DNA of 64,000 nt from Anabaena lutea FACHB-196. Lineage in GTDB: Bacteria; Cyanobacteriota; Cyanobacteriia; Cyanobacteriales; Nostocaceae. This document shows positions 42,960 through 51,834 of this stretch, piece by piece (the stretch's first letter is position 1; every line of letters starts with the position of its first letter). Position numbers and translations under genes: made by a program. A model generated the notes under the pieces. That model saw nothing but the letters and a program-made list of their open reading frames with translations. It had not been told where the DNA came from and did no database searches. Location: assembly GCF_014698305.1 (NCBI RefSeq), contig NZ_JACJST010000001.1, forward strand, positions 1-64,000, in the 5' to 3' direction.

Positions 42960-43585
42960 ATACTATCTTTGCTAAAAGCAAACCAAAGTGAAAGCTATTT
43001 ACTTCATGTATTTTAATGCTTTCTTTGGTAATGGGTAATGGGTAATTGGTCATTGGTCATTGGTCATTGGTCATTGGTAATTAAGTTATTCTTCATTTTC
43101 TCCGCGTCCCCTCATCCCCGCGTCCCCTCATCTCCCCATCTCCGCGTCCCCTCATCCCCGCGTCACCCCATCTCCCCATCTCCCCATCTCCGCGTCCCCT
43201 CATCTCCCCATCTCTCCATCCTCACAAGGGTAGGTGAATTTTTAAGGATATTATGAAACTCTATTGATAGCTGCTGGAATTAATCAACTAGGGGCTTACA
43301 ATAAATATAAATTAATTACACTTAGGGATAATAAGTAATTGCCAACGGTAATTACCTGCAACTACTGATTTACTGACACAACTTCTAGAGAGGTGAGCTA
43401 CTGTCTAGCGAGTTATATGAAAATTGCGACTTAAAACCTGACGTTGTTATTTTGGTACTATTTCGGGTAGTTATGTAACTGCGCTTTTTATTTAAATATT
43501 TGATTTGTGCAGTGAAATAGCCTGAATCATGAATATAACTGCTTGACAAAGCTTTGGACAAAACCATTTCAGAGCATCTAAACCC
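42960..43585. repeat. 626-base gap filled with tandem repeats
   Basis: No gene supported. A GGTCATT/GGTAATG heptamer block lies at about 43028-43080 and a pyrimidine-rich block (tccccgcgtcccctcatc octamer variants) at about 43100-43222. The rest is AT-rich sequence ahead of the small gene at 43586. Confidence 0.7.
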
Positions 43586-43822
43586 ATGAATATGCAAGAA
43601 AAACCTACCGATGCGGAAAACAAACACCCCGATAAGGTAGAAATAGCCGTTCGCCTAGACTCCGAGTTAATAGAACAAATTCAGCATCTTACCAATGACC
43701 CAAGTAAAGTGATTGAGGTAGCTATCCGCCAATGGTTGCGGGGTGATGTACCTAGAGATGATGAGCTAACACGCACCCCTGTGCGGACACCAGTTCCTCC
43801 TCGCGGGGAATGGAACGATTGA
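43586..43822 (+). CDS. Small ribbon-helix-helix-like protein
   Basis: 78 aa. The centre (VEIAVRLDSELIEQIQHLTN then DPSKVIEVAIRQWLRGDV) fits a ribbon-helix-helix: a short strand VEIAVRL, helix 1 SELIEQIQHL and helix 2 SKVIEVAIRQWL. The N-terminus is charged and the C-terminus Pro/Thr-rich and probably disordered (RTPVRTPVPPRGEW). Such proteins are DNA-binding antitoxins or small regulators. No toxin gene is adjacent; the next gene is a kinase 282 bases away. Alternative ATG at 43592. Real but unassigned. Confidence 0.6.
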   Translation: MNMQEKPTDAENKHPDKVEIAVRLDSELIEQIQHLTNDPSKVIEVAIRQWLRGDVPRDDELTRTPVRTPVPPRGEWND

Positions 43823-44104
43823 AATTGGCGATCAATCACCAGAAGGCAGGAGGCAGCTATGCTGAAGGCAGGGTGCAGGAGGTAATTATTTCTCCGCGTC
43901 CCCCCATTTCTTTATCTCCGCGTCACCGCGTCGCCCATTTCCCCAATCCCCCTAATAATAAGAAATGTAAATTTTAAGGTGCTAGATTCCGGAAAAGTCA
44001 AAAATACACAATCGAAAATGTAAAAGCTGTAAAAGTTTATGCCAAAATTTAAGCAGCTTTAGTACAACTACGGTGGAAAGCAATTTGTCTATCCAACTCG
44101 ATTA
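43823..44104. repeat. Repeat-bearing gap before the sensor kinase
   Basis: aggcaggaggcag and ctccgcgtcccccc type repeat debris at about 43844-43950, followed by AT-rich leader. No gene. Confidence 0.6.
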
Positions 44105-45868
44105 ATGACTATTACTGCAAATACCCAATTGCCGAATTTATTTTCTCAGAATCGGGAATCTATTCCCCGCACGACGAATGGCGCATTACTAACTCTCGGC
44201 TCCGAGTTGGTATATACGCAAGATCGGACTGGGCGCTATTTGTCATTTGATTGGCAGCATAGCGAACTCCTAGATTTAAAGACTGAGAAAAGAGTTGATG
44301 CGCTCAATGAGAGTGAAAACTTTACTCCGGTGGATAAAGTTGCTTATCTGGAAAGATTAAACCGGATTTTGACAAGCTTAGTCCCGGAAAGGGTTCAGTG
44401 CTGGTTTAAATGCAGTCAGGAGTTATTAGAGTTGGAGTTGACAATCACTCCGATTATGCCGCGATTGGGTCAAACCGCGACTACAGTTTTGGTGATGGGT
44501 AGGTTGTTGCAAGCTACAGCCAAGGTTCAAGAAGTGAATCAGGCTTCTATTTCGCCTTCACAACAAGAACTGGCTTTGCCTTCGTCTAGCGTGCCACAGG
44601 CATCGCAGCAACACCAAAAATTATTAAATAAAATCACCAGAAATATCCGGAGGACACTGGATCTAGATGTTATTTGGCAGCAAACAGTTGACATTTTAGG
44701 AAAAGTACTCAAGCTAGAGCGTTGTATTATCTGTCCTTATCAGCTTTCTAGCTCAAAAGTCTATGTAATTGCTGAGTATCACCAACCAGAGTTAGATCCT
44801 ATGCTTGGCTCAGAAATAGATATATCTTCTGAGCCTGCTTTTATTCAGGCTTTGACTACTCTGGAACCGATGGTGATCGAGATGCCTGTAGAGATAAGTT
44901 CTGGGCCGCAAAAATTTTTGTTGGTTGCTACTTGTTATCAAGACCAAGCAAATGGGTTAGTTGCCTTAAGCTTAAACGATGAATGCTACCTGTTAACAGA
45001 AACAGAACGAGAATTAACTAAAGAACTGGCAGATCAGCTGGGAACTGCGATCGCTCACGCTACTTTATATAAAGAACTAGAAGCAGCTAGGCAAAAGGCT
45101 GAAGAAGCCTCCCGCTTAAAAAGCGAATTTCTGGCCAATGTATCCCATGAAATTCGTACTCCCCTGAATGGCATGATCGGCTTTTTGAAGCTGATTTTAG
45201 AAGGGATGGCAGATGATCCTGAAGAACAAAATCAGTTTTTGACAGAAGCTCACCAATTATCACTACATCTGCTGAATATTCTCAATGATATTTTAGACAT
45301 TGCCAAAATCGAAGCAGGCAAAATGGAGCTAGATTGCGCTCCAGTTAAGCTAAATGAGTTATTTAGTGATGTAGAAAGCTTTACGCGTCCCCAAGCGGAG
45401 ATGAGAAACCTCAGTTTCCAGATGCAAATGCCTATCACCTCCGATGAAATCATTGTCCAAGGCAACTACCAAAGATTGTTACAAGTTATGCTCAATTTGG
45501 TAGGGAATGCCATTAAATTCACTCACGAAGGTGGTGTCACGATTAGCGCTGATTTAGTCCTGAAAAAAAGCAAAGGCAAACTGCAACCACAGGCATTACC
45601 TGGCATTGTCAAAGTACGAGTGGCAGATACTGGTATTGGTGTTTCCTTAGATAAGCAAGATAAACTGTTTCAATTATTTTCCCAGGTGGATGGTTCCCGC
45701 ACTCGTCATTACGGTGGCACAGGTTTAGGACTGACTATATCCCAAAAGCTGATAGAGGCAATGGGGGGTGAAGTCCATTTCTACAGTTTAGGTGAGGGAC
45801 TTGGCTCAACTGTCACGTTCACAGTTCCACTTTATCAACAACCAGTCCTGTGTTCTTCTAGCGAATGA
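44105..45868 (+). CDS. Sensor histidine kinase with PAS-like and GAF domains
   Basis: 587 aa soluble histidine kinase. Residues 1-140 look PAS-like (YTQDRTGRYLSFDWQHSELL), residues about 175-325 a GAF domain (TRNIRRTLDLDVIWQQTVDI ... LVALSLNDE) without a Cys-His bilin motif, then a coiled coil and the catalytic core: His348 in FLANVSHEIRTPLNGMIGF, N box MLNLVGNAIKFTHEGG, G1 VADTGIGVSLDKQDKLFQLF, G2 HYGGTGLGLTISQKLIEAMGG. It lacks a receiver domain and a membrane segment. The downstream gene (67 bases) is DUF3386. No response regulator follows, so it may work with an orphan regulator. Function of the input is unknown. Confidence 0.88.
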   Translation: MTITANTQLPNLFSQNRESIPRTTNGALLTLGSELVYTQDRTGRYLSFDWQHSELLDLKTEKRVDALNESENFTPVDKVAYLERLNRILTSLVPERVQCWFKCSQELLELELTITPIMPRLGQTATTVLVMGRLLQATAKVQEVNQASISPSQQELALPSSSVPQASQQHQKLLNKITRNIRRTLDLDVIWQQTVDILGKVLKLERCIICPYQLSSSKVYVIAEYHQPELDPMLGSEIDISSEPAFIQALTTLEPMVIEMPVEISSGPQKFLLVATCYQDQANGLVALSLNDECYLLTETERELTKELADQLGTAIAHATLYKELEAARQKAEEASRLKSEFLANVSHEIRTPLNGMIGFLKLILEGMADDPEEQNQFLTEAHQLSLHLLNILNDILDIAKIEAGKMELDCAPVKLNELFSDVESFTRPQAEMRNLSFQMQMPITSDEIIVQGNYQRLLQVMLNLVGNAIKFTHEGGVTISADLVLKKSKGKLQPQALPGIVKVRVADTGIGVSLDKQDKLFQLFSQVDGSRTRHYGGTGLGLTISQKLIEAMGGEVHFYSLGEGLGSTVTFTVPLYQQPVLCSSSE

Positions 45869-45934
45869 TAAGATAGAAACTCCAAATTGAACCACCCAGA
45901 CTAGACTAAATAAAAGTGAAGTCAAAGTGTTTGT

Positions 45935-46582
45935 ATGACAGTTCAGACAACCGCAGGCGTTTTATTCCAAACTGCTTTTGAAAGTCGTTACACTTGGGAC
46001 GATAACTTTCCTGGCTATAGTGCCGATGTACAACTGCTACAGGGAAGTGAAGTTTACACTGGCAAGATTCACATTAACCGCGACTTAGATGTAGAAGTTA
46101 CAGGCGTTGCAGATCAAGAAATAGAAGAAGGTATTTATATCCAGTTACAGGAAACAGTTACACGCTGCAAACGCTACAATTTTCAACAGTCTCACAGTCA
46201 GCATGAGTTTACATTGGGACAAACAGATGAAACAGGCTCTGTCACAGTTCTAGTCAAAGGTGAATCTATCGATTCCCAGTATAAAATCCGCGATCGCAAA
46301 ATTTGTCAAGAAAATCGCGTTATGGGTCGCATGGCTTTGGTCATTGATACTTGGGACTATTTTGATACAGGTGCTGGTTACATTGCCAGTCAATATGATG
46401 TAGTTTTTTGTAACTCCAAAACCAACGAAGTTAACAGCGTTCTCAAATTTACAGACACCTATCAAAAATTTGGCGACTATTACATCATGACTAAACAGAT
46501 TGTAGAAGAGCATGAAAATGGTGTTAGTCAGGTTGCTGACTCCATTACTGAGTTCACATACTCTAATATCAAGCTGTTATAA
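45935..46582 (+). CDS. DUF3386-type cyanobacterial protein
   Basis: 215 aa protein resembling DUF3386, a family conserved in cyanobacteria and plastid-bearing organisms, function unknown. It is strand-rich: AFESRYTWDDNFPGYSADVQ at the N-terminus, then HINRDLDVEVTGV and RVMGRMALVIDTWDYFDTGA, and the C-terminal DSITEFTYSNIKLL. Pattern suggests a lipocalin- or SCP-like beta barrel, but that is inference. No signal peptide. It follows the kinase gene by 67 bases on the same strand. Confidence 0.65.
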   Translation: MTVQTTAGVLFQTAFESRYTWDDNFPGYSADVQLLQGSEVYTGKIHINRDLDVEVTGVADQEIEEGIYIQLQETVTRCKRYNFQQSHSQHEFTLGQTDETGSVTVLVKGESIDSQYKIRDRKICQENRVMGRMALVIDTWDYFDTGAGYIASQYDVVFCNSKTNEVNSVLKFTDTYQKFGDYYIMTKQIVEEHENGVSQVADSITEFTYSNIKLL

Positions 46583-47098
46583 GTAGGTAGGTGGCAAAAT
46601 TTATCGTTATGACAAGGCAGGAGGCAGACGGCAGGAGGCAGAAGGGAAGAGCGTTTGAGCTAAATTTACTTTTCGTTACATACTTCTGTTTTTTTGTGCC
46701 TTCCTACTTAGCAGGTGATAGGTAAGAGAGCTAAAAGTCTTTTGGTGTCTAAGTTTTATCGAAGGCAGGAGTTAGGGGGCAGCTTTGCTGGGGGGAACTA
46801 ACCCTTAACGTAAGCTGCGACGAAAAAGAGCAAGGGTTTAAGACCCCCACTGAAAAAGAGTTCAGTGGCTTCAAATCAGGAGGGGTCGAATCCCCTCTGA
46901 TTTGCTCCTTCTGCCTTCTGCCTTCGACCTTCTGCCTCCTGAAACGTCATCAAAAACAGATAACCCACAATATAGTGGCAATTGGGTCTAGGATCGATTT
47001 GAATCAGCAAAAGCCGAAAATTTTGGATATTTTGGGTAATGGGTAAAATTCCTAAAATCCAATTTCACACCCATCGTTAACTTAACAGGTCTAAAACT
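46583..47098. other. 516-base intergenic region with repeats and structured element
   Basis: Contains GGAGGCA repeats (about 46616-46640), a structured segment at 46802-46907 described separately, pyrimidine repeats (cttctgccttctgcc, about 46908-46940) and an AT-rich leader for the nfu gene. No protein gene. Confidence 0.6.
46826..46910 (+). ncRNA. Possible structured RNA/cloverleaf-like element
   Basis: GAGCAA (46828-46833) can close with TTGCTC (46902-46907). Inside are three hairpins: GGGT/ACCC (46834-46846), CCACTGAA/TTCAGTGG (46847-46868, perfect 8 bp, loop AAAGAG) and AAATCAGGAGGGG/CCCCTCTGATTT (46873-46903) with loop TCGAAT, reminiscent of a tRNA T-arm. The layout resembles a cloverleaf, but the arms do not fit canonical tRNA and repeats flank it, so it may be a repeat-derived fold or a tRNA relic. 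Confidence 0.3.
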
Positions 47099-47338
47099 AT
47101 GGAAACTATGGAACTGACAACTGAAAACGTTGAAACTGTATTAGATGAAATGCGCCCTTATCTGATGTCTGATGGCGGTAATGTGGAACTCGTTGAACTG
47201 GATGGCCCCATTGTAAAACTGCGGTTGCAAGGTGCTTGCGGTTCTTGTCCCAGTTCTGCAATGACTCTGCGAATGGGTATTGAACGCCGCCTTAAGGAAA
47301 TGATTCCCGAAATTTCCGAAATCGAACAAGTTATCTAG
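47099..47338 (+). CDS. NifU-like C-terminal domain (Nfu) Fe-S scaffold
   Basis: 79 aa stand-alone Nfu domain, an Fe-S cluster carrier/scaffold. The helix [20 protein letters not shown] and the cluster-binding loop [20 protein letters not shown] with the CxxC motif (Cys-Gly-Ser-Cys) are diagnostic; [11 protein letters not shown] closes it. It delivers [4Fe-4S] clusters, for example to photosystem I in cyanobacteria and plastids (NfuA/NFU2-type). Monocistronic, with repeats downstream. Confidence 0.93.
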   Translation: METMELTTENVETVLDEMRPYLMSDGGNVELVELDGPIVKLRLQGACGSCPSSAMTLRMGIERRLKEMIPEISEIEQVI

Positions 47339-47344
47339 GGCTAA

Positions 47345-47395
47345 GGACTGGGGAGATGGGGAGATGGGGAGATGGGGAGATGGGGAGATGGAAGA
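47345..47395 (+). repeat. Tandem repeat GGGGAGAT
   Basis: Five to six GGGGAGAT octamers (47352-47391) directly after the nfu stop. Confidence 0.85.
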
Positions 47396-47556
47396 GAATT
47401 TTTTCCCTATACACCCTGCCTTTGAGCCTTCTTCCTATTGCCTTTTCCCAATTACCCATCTCCCATCATTAATTACCTGGGTGAATTGTTATATTGGATA
47501 ATTTATCATTCATAATTCAACATTATTAGCAAATTCCTAATTACTTATAAATCCCT

Positions 47557-49791
47557 ATGTCCCATCCCCTGTACGTCGCTTTTATCTGGCATCAACATCA
47601 GCCACTGTACAAGTCTCCTGGAAGCAGCAGTTCGGTTTCAGATAGCCAGCATTACCGTCTACCTTGGGTACGTTTGCATGGTACTAAGGATTATCTAGAT
47701 TTGATATTGCTGCTAGAGAAGTATCCTAAGTTACACCAAACGGTGAATTTAGTACCATCTTTAATATTACAACTGGAAGATTATATTGCTGGTACTGCTT
47801 TTGATCCTTACCTCACAGCCAGTTTGACACCTGTGGAAAAGTTGACCACAGAACAGCGGGAATTTATTGTTCAACATTTTTTTGATGCTAATCACCACAC
47901 ACTTATAGATCCCCATCCTCGCTACGCCGAGTTGTATTATCAAAGGCAGGAAAAGGGACAAAATTGGTGTTTAACAAATTGGGAATTGCCAGATTACGGA
48001 GATTTACTAGCTTGGCATAATCTAGCTTGGATTGACCCGCTATTTTGGGATGACCCGGAAATTGCAGCTTGGTTGCAACAGGGACGGAATTTTACTTTAA
48101 GCGATCGCCAACGTATTTATTCTAAACAACGCCAAATCCTCAGCCGCATTATTCCCCAACACCGGAAAATGCAGGACTCAGGGCAGCTAGAAGTCACCAC
48201 AACCCCCTACACCCACCCGATTTTACCCTTATTAGCTGATACCAATTCTGGGCGGGTAGCAGTGCCAAATATGATATTACCTGACCGTCGCTTTCAGTGG
48301 GTGGAAGATATTCCCCGTCATTTGCAGAAATCGTGGGATTTATATCACGACCGGTTTGGGCAAAATCCCCGTGGTTTGTGGCCGTCTGAACAGTCAGTCA
48401 GCCCAGAAATTTTACCGTACATTGTTAAACAGGGATTTAATTGGATTTGCTCAGATGAAGCCGTCCTAGGTTGGACACTGAAACACTTTTTCCATCGGGA
48501 TGGGGCGGGAAATGTGCAGCAACCAGAACTGCTTTATCGTCCTTATCGTTTGCAAACTCCAGCAGGTGATTTATCCATAGTATTCCGCGACCATAGATTA
48601 TCAGATTTGATTGGTTTTACCTATGGGGCGATGCCGCCAAAACAGGCTACGGCAGATTTAGTGGGACATTTGCAAGCGATCGCTAAAATGCAAAGAGACA
48701 ACCCCAGCGACCAACCTTGGTTAGTGACCATTGCCTTAGATGGTGAAAATTGCTGGGAATTTTATCCCCAAGACGGTAAACCTTTCCTAGAAACCTTATA
48801 TCAAAGCTTAAGTGACGAACCTCACATCAAACTTGTCACCGTCTCCGAATTCCTAGATCAGTTTCCCCCCACAGCCACCATCCCCGGAGAACAACTACAC
48901 AGCGGTTCTTGGGTAGATGGCAGTTTCACCACCTGGATAGGTGATCCCGCCAAAAATCGCGCTTGGGACTACCTAACAGAAGCGAGAAAAGTCCTAGCCA
49001 GTCATCCCGAAGCTACCGAAGAAAACAACCCCGCCGCTTGGGAAGCCTTATATGCCGCCGAAGGTTCCGACTGGTTTTGGTGGTTTGGTGAAGGACATTC
49101 ATCAAATCAAGATGCCATCTTTGATCAATTATTTCGAGAGCATCTGTATGGTATTTATAAAGCCTTAAATGAACCCATACCGGGCTATTTAAGAAAAGCC
49201 GTAGAATCGCATGAAGCACGAATCGACCATCGACCAGCAGGATTTATTCATCCAGTTATTGATGGTAAAGGTGATGAACAAGACTGGGACAAAGCCGGAC
49301 GCATAGAAGTTGGCGGTGCCAGGGGAACAATGCACAACAGCAGCCTAATCCAACGACTTTGGTATGGAGTAGATCACCTGAATTTTTATGTGCGGATAGA
49401 TTTTAAAAATGGCGTTTCCCCAGGAAAAGGTTTACCAACCGAGTTAAATTTACTCTGGTATTATCCAGATAAAACAATGGTAAATAGCCCCATACCTTTA
49501 GCAGAAGTACCAGATACTGCACCAGTTAATTATCTATATCATCATCATTTAGAAATTAACTTACTCACACAATCAATTCAATTTCGAGAAGCAGGAGATA
49601 ATTATCAATGGCATCCTCGTGCTAGTCGCGCTCAAGCTGCTTTAAATAATTGTTTAGAAGTGGCAATACCTTGGGCAGATTTGCAAGTTCCACCCGATTA
49701 TCCCCTCCGCCTAATTTTGGCATTAGCAGATGAAGGTTGTTTTCACAGCTATTTACCAGAAAATACTTTGATTCCTATTGAAGTACCATAA
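47557..49791 (+). CDS. GH57 glycoside hydrolase (amylopullulanase-type)
   Basis: 744 aa retaining alpha-glucan hydrolase/branching-type enzyme, GH57. The five family regions are visible: FIWHQHQPLY (region 1), GLWPSEQSVSPE (2), FNWICSDEAVLGWTL with the nucleophile Glu (3), TIALDGENCWEFYP with the catalytic Asp (4), and YLTEARKVLASHPEA / SDWFWWFGEGHSSNQD (5). An extra C-terminal domain (about 560-744) of beta type follows. The N-terminus has no signal peptide, so it is cytoplasmic and probably acts in glycogen/alpha-glucan metabolism. 219 bases after nfu, likely independent. Confidence 0.9.
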   Translation: MSHPLYVAFIWHQHQPLYKSPGSSSSVSDSQHYRLPWVRLHGTKDYLDLILLLEKYPKLHQTVNLVPSLILQLEDYIAGTAFDPYLTASLTPVEKLTTEQREFIVQHFFDANHHTLIDPHPRYAELYYQRQEKGQNWCLTNWELPDYGDLLAWHNLAWIDPLFWDDPEIAAWLQQGRNFTLSDRQRIYSKQRQILSRIIPQHRKMQDSGQLEVTTTPYTHPILPLLADTNSGRVAVPNMILPDRRFQWVEDIPRHLQKSWDLYHDRFGQNPRGLWPSEQSVSPEILPYIVKQGFNWICSDEAVLGWTLKHFFHRDGAGNVQQPELLYRPYRLQTPAGDLSIVFRDHRLSDLIGFTYGAMPPKQATADLVGHLQAIAKMQRDNPSDQPWLVTIALDGENCWEFYPQDGKPFLETLYQSLSDEPHIKLVTVSEFLDQFPPTATIPGEQLHSGSWVDGSFTTWIGDPAKNRAWDYLTEARKVLASHPEATEENNPAAWEALYAAEGSDWFWWFGEGHSSNQDAIFDQLFREHLYGIYKALNEPIPGYLRKAVESHEARIDHRPAGFIHPVIDGKGDEQDWDKAGRIEVGGARGTMHNSSLIQRLWYGVDHLNFYVRIDFKNGVSPGKGLPTELNLLWYYPDKTMVNSPIPLAEVPDTAPVNYLYHHHLEINLLTQSIQFREAGDNYQWHPRASRAQAALNNCLEVAIPWADLQVPPDYPLRLILALADEGCFHSYLPENTLIPIEVP

Positions 49792-49796
49792 AAGTA

Positions 49797-49856
49797 CCGA
49801 GTACCGAGTACCGAGTACCGAGTACCGAGTACCGAGTACCGAGTATCGAGTTAGGA
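49797..49856 (+). repeat. Tandem repeat GTACCGA
   Basis: About eight GTACCGA heptamers, the last reading GTATCGA, starting just after the GH57 stop. A GTAGGGTGGGCAATGCCCACC palindrome follows at about 49877-49896. Confidence 0.85.
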
Positions 49857-49940
49857 GTTGAGGATAAAGTAAATAGTAGGGTGGGCAATGCCCACCTTTA
49901 AAAACAATTAGATTGTTAAACTTTGATTTTGAAAATCAGC

Positions 49941-50177
49941 TTAAAGTTTAGCGTGAGCGCCATCACAAAAAGGAGAATTCGCAGTATATTTACATTGGCA
50001 CAATGCCACCTTTTTCTGTTCAGTTAATTCAAATGCTTGAGGTGTAAATTCGCTGCCTTTATGACCACCATCACAGAAAGGCTGATTTTTTGATTGTCCA
50101 CAGGTACACCAGTAATAAGTACCAGCTTCTAGTTCTAAAACCGCAGGTTTTTTATCAGCAACTACAGGTTGACTCAT
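49941..50177 (-). CDS. CDGSH iron-sulfur domain protein
   Basis: 78 aa with two CDGSH (MitoNEET-type) motifs: [16 protein letters not shown] at about 24-39 and [16 protein letters not shown] at about 60-75, each with the 3-Cys-1-His ligand set for a [2Fe-2S] cluster. Two-motif soluble members are common in cyanobacteria; they are redox-active electron or cluster carriers. It is divergent from the HxlR regulator gene 155 bases away and is a plausible target of it. Confidence 0.92.
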   Translation of the reverse strand: MSQPVVADKKPAVLELEAGTYYWCTCGQSKNQPFCDGGHKGSEFTPQAFELTEQKKVALCQCKYTANSPFCDGAHAKL

Positions 50178-50282
50178 AGTGTTCTCCTTTCAAAATTGGT
50201 AAAGCGTTTTTAGTCTCTGTTTTGATTTTTTGATGCACAAGACTTAACTTATTTTCTCTATTGACTTTAACTTATGTACAAT

Positions 50283-50296
50283 TACTATGAATAGTA
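50283..50296. promoter_or_regulatory. Candidate HxlR operator in divergent CDGSH/HxlR region
   Basis: TACTAT-GA-ATAGTA is a perfect 6-base palindrome 37 bases before the HxlR start. GTAC-containing segments flank it (atgtacaatt, aaagtactatac). HxlR proteins bind such palindromes. Inferred. Confidence 0.4.
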
Positions 50297-50332
50297 GGCA
50301 CTTAAAAGTACTATACTTCCCAAAAAGTAACT

Positions 50333-50680
50333 ATGAAAGCAGAAGCAGAACACTATAGTCTAAGTAGGCCGACTTGTGAAGTAGAAAGCACCATCAAAGT
50401 AATCGGTGGACGCTGGAAAGTATTAATTATTAGAGAATTAATTTCAGGTGAGAAACGATTTGGGGAATTGCAGCGAGGTTTACCGGGAATTACCCAAAAG
50501 ATGCTCACACAGCAACTCAGAGAAATGGAAGAGGATGGGATTATACATCGAGAAATATACCCACAAATCCCCCCTAAGGTAGAATATTCGCTGACACCTA
50601 TAGGAGAAAGTCTCAAACCAATTCTCTATGCAATGCATGAATGGGCTATTCAGAATTTATCTCATATTCATCCAGACTAA
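50333..50680 (+). CDS. HxlR-family transcriptional regulator
   Basis: 115 aa winged-helix regulator of the HxlR family. The DNA-binding core reads [40 protein letters not shown] and [20 protein letters not shown], followed by the wing [21 protein letters not shown] cysteine near residue 15, in the usual place for redox or aldehyde sensing, is present in PTCEVES. Divergent from a CDGSH gene, so it may regulate that gene and itself. Followed by a hairpin terminator. Confidence 0.92.
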   Translation: MKAEAEHYSLSRPTCEVESTIKVIGGRWKVLIIRELISGEKRFGELQRGLPGITQKMLTQQLREMEEDGIIHREIYPQIPPKVEYSLTPIGESLKPILYAMHEWAIQNLSHIHPD

Positions 50681-50700
50681 AATACATCGATAAGCCTCAC

Positions 50701-50738
50701 ATACCCTAATTCTTAGAGAAGTAGGGTATTGTGTTATT
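50701..50738 (+). terminator. Hairpin terminator after the HxlR gene
   Basis: ATACCCTA (50701-50708) pairs with TAGGGTAT (50722-50729) around a CTTAGAGAAG-containing loop, followed by TGTGTTATT. A related hairpin with the same loop follows miaE at 59370-59408. Confidence 0.6.
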
Positions 50739-50785
50739 CATGATTCAATCTCTTTCTGATTGGAAAGACTCTGTGCGTCTCTTCT

Positions 50786-51160
50786 TTAAGCGTTGGTTTG
50801 TAAATACTCAATTGCTGCTTCTAACTTTGAGGAATATGCTTGGGCAAAGTGTTCAAACCACAGTCCTTCAGGTGAGAAAGGATCTAATTTAGATAACCAT
50901 TCCTGGGCTTGTTTTTGCAAAGTTTCTAATTGTTTAGCTTTGAGTTGTTCTAACTCTTGCTGTTTTCTCAACTCTTCAGCAGCATCGCGTTCTAGTAAAT
51001 CGGCTTTAACTTCTGCTAATAAGTTATCCATTAGAGAATTTGACTTATGAGAAGAAGCAATAAATGGTTTAGCTGTAGGTAATTGAGGCTGTTGCAGTTG
51101 GGTTTTTACTTCTGCATATTCAGCCTGAATTTCAGCCAGTAGCTTATCAATAGAATCCAT
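50786..51160 (-). CDS. Helical protein downstream of the vWA trio
   Basis: 124 aa, Lys/Gln/Glu/Leu-rich and largely helical. Two similar segments, IDKLLAEIQAEYAEVKTQLQ and MDNLLAEVKADLLERDAAEE, suggest an internal repeat, and the C-terminus (EWLSKLDPFSPEGLWFEHFA) is typical of cyanobacterial 'salt stress'-like small proteins. It follows the vWA genes (26-base gap) on the same strand, so it is likely in their operon and a partner of them. Function unknown. Confidence 0.65.
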   Translation of the reverse strand: MDSIDKLLAEIQAEYAEVKTQLQQPQLPTAKPFIASSHKSNSLMDNLLAEVKADLLERDAAEELRKQQELEQLKAKQLETLQKQAQEWLSKLDPFSPEGLWFEHFAQAYSSKLEAAIEYLQTNA

Positions 51161-51186
51161 GTTTGCAAATCCTATTATGTGTAAAG

Positions 51187-51807
51187 TTAATCATTAATCG
51201 CATTTAGTAGCACTTCTGATAAACTCATATCTTCCATATCTTCCATTGTGACTGTGTCGCAAATATCAAATTTTGCCCCAGCACTTTGAAGTTCATCATC
51301 CAATATTTTTAGAAAACGTGTAGCATTGGGATCTGTACCCACTTGAATAAAAGAAAGAGCTAACTCTTCATCTCTATCCATCTTCCGAGAAGCTTCTATA
51401 ATCACCTTCATCACTGCTTTACGATCATCTGGTTCACCATCAGTAACAACTAAAATTATTTCACCGTTAGCTTTCGTTTGATTAGCTGATTTACGTTGAA
51501 AATAATCATCTGTTGCGTGTTTCAAAACGCCTGCTAAATCAGTAGTTCCTGAAGGATCATTTTCTTGAAAAATCTGCACAACTTTACTAGCTGTGACATT
51601 TTCATAACGTTTGAATTTCCCAGAAAATAAATAAACAGTTATGCCATCTGGGTCAAATTGATCACATTTAGTAGCTAAAGCAAAAGTAGATTCTTGTGCT
51701 ACTACCCATCTACTTCTACCACCCTTTTGATCTGGGGTAGCCATGCTGCCGCTTTTGTCGATAATCAAAGTATAATCCCGATTTTCCAACATTGATGAAT
51801 TCTCCAT
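51187..51807 (-). CDS. vWA-domain protein (TerY-like), third of three
   Basis: 206 aa von Willebrand factor A domain protein. The MIDAS is intact: YTLIIDKSGSMATPDQKGG (D-x-S-x-S), DPSGTTDLAGVL (Thr) and ILVVTDGEPDDRK (Asp). The stretch FALATKCDQFDPDGITVYLF matches TerY-type metal-binding proteins found with tellurite/stress gene sets (TerY, TerD, PP2C). It is about 70% alike by eye to the paralogues at 51835 and 52621. It has an N-terminal extension of about five residues (MENSSM). No other ter genes lie nearby. Likely a cytoplasmic protein-protein interaction scaffold. Confidence 0.85.
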   Translation of the reverse strand: MENSSMLENRDYTLIIDKSGSMATPDQKGGRSRWVVAQESTFALATKCDQFDPDGITVYLFSGKFKRYENVTASKVVQIFQENDPSGTTDLAGVLKHATDDYFQRKSANQTKANGEIILVVTDGEPDDRKAVMKVIIEASRKMDRDEELALSFIQVGTDPNATRFLKILDDELQSAGAKFDICDTVTMEDMEDMSLSEVLLNAIND

Positions 51808-51834
51808 TTTTGACTCAACTCTTATAAACTAAAA

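Noticed and set aside
43038-43256. 72-residue frame with PSSPHLRVPSS repeats
   Set aside because: Wholly coded by tandem repeats.
43385-43627. 80-residue minus-strand frame
   Set aside because: No family features and overlaps the leader of the ribbon-helix-helix gene.
46826-46910. True tRNA gene
   Set aside because: Arm lengths and D-/anticodon loops do not fit; kept only as a structured element with low confidence.
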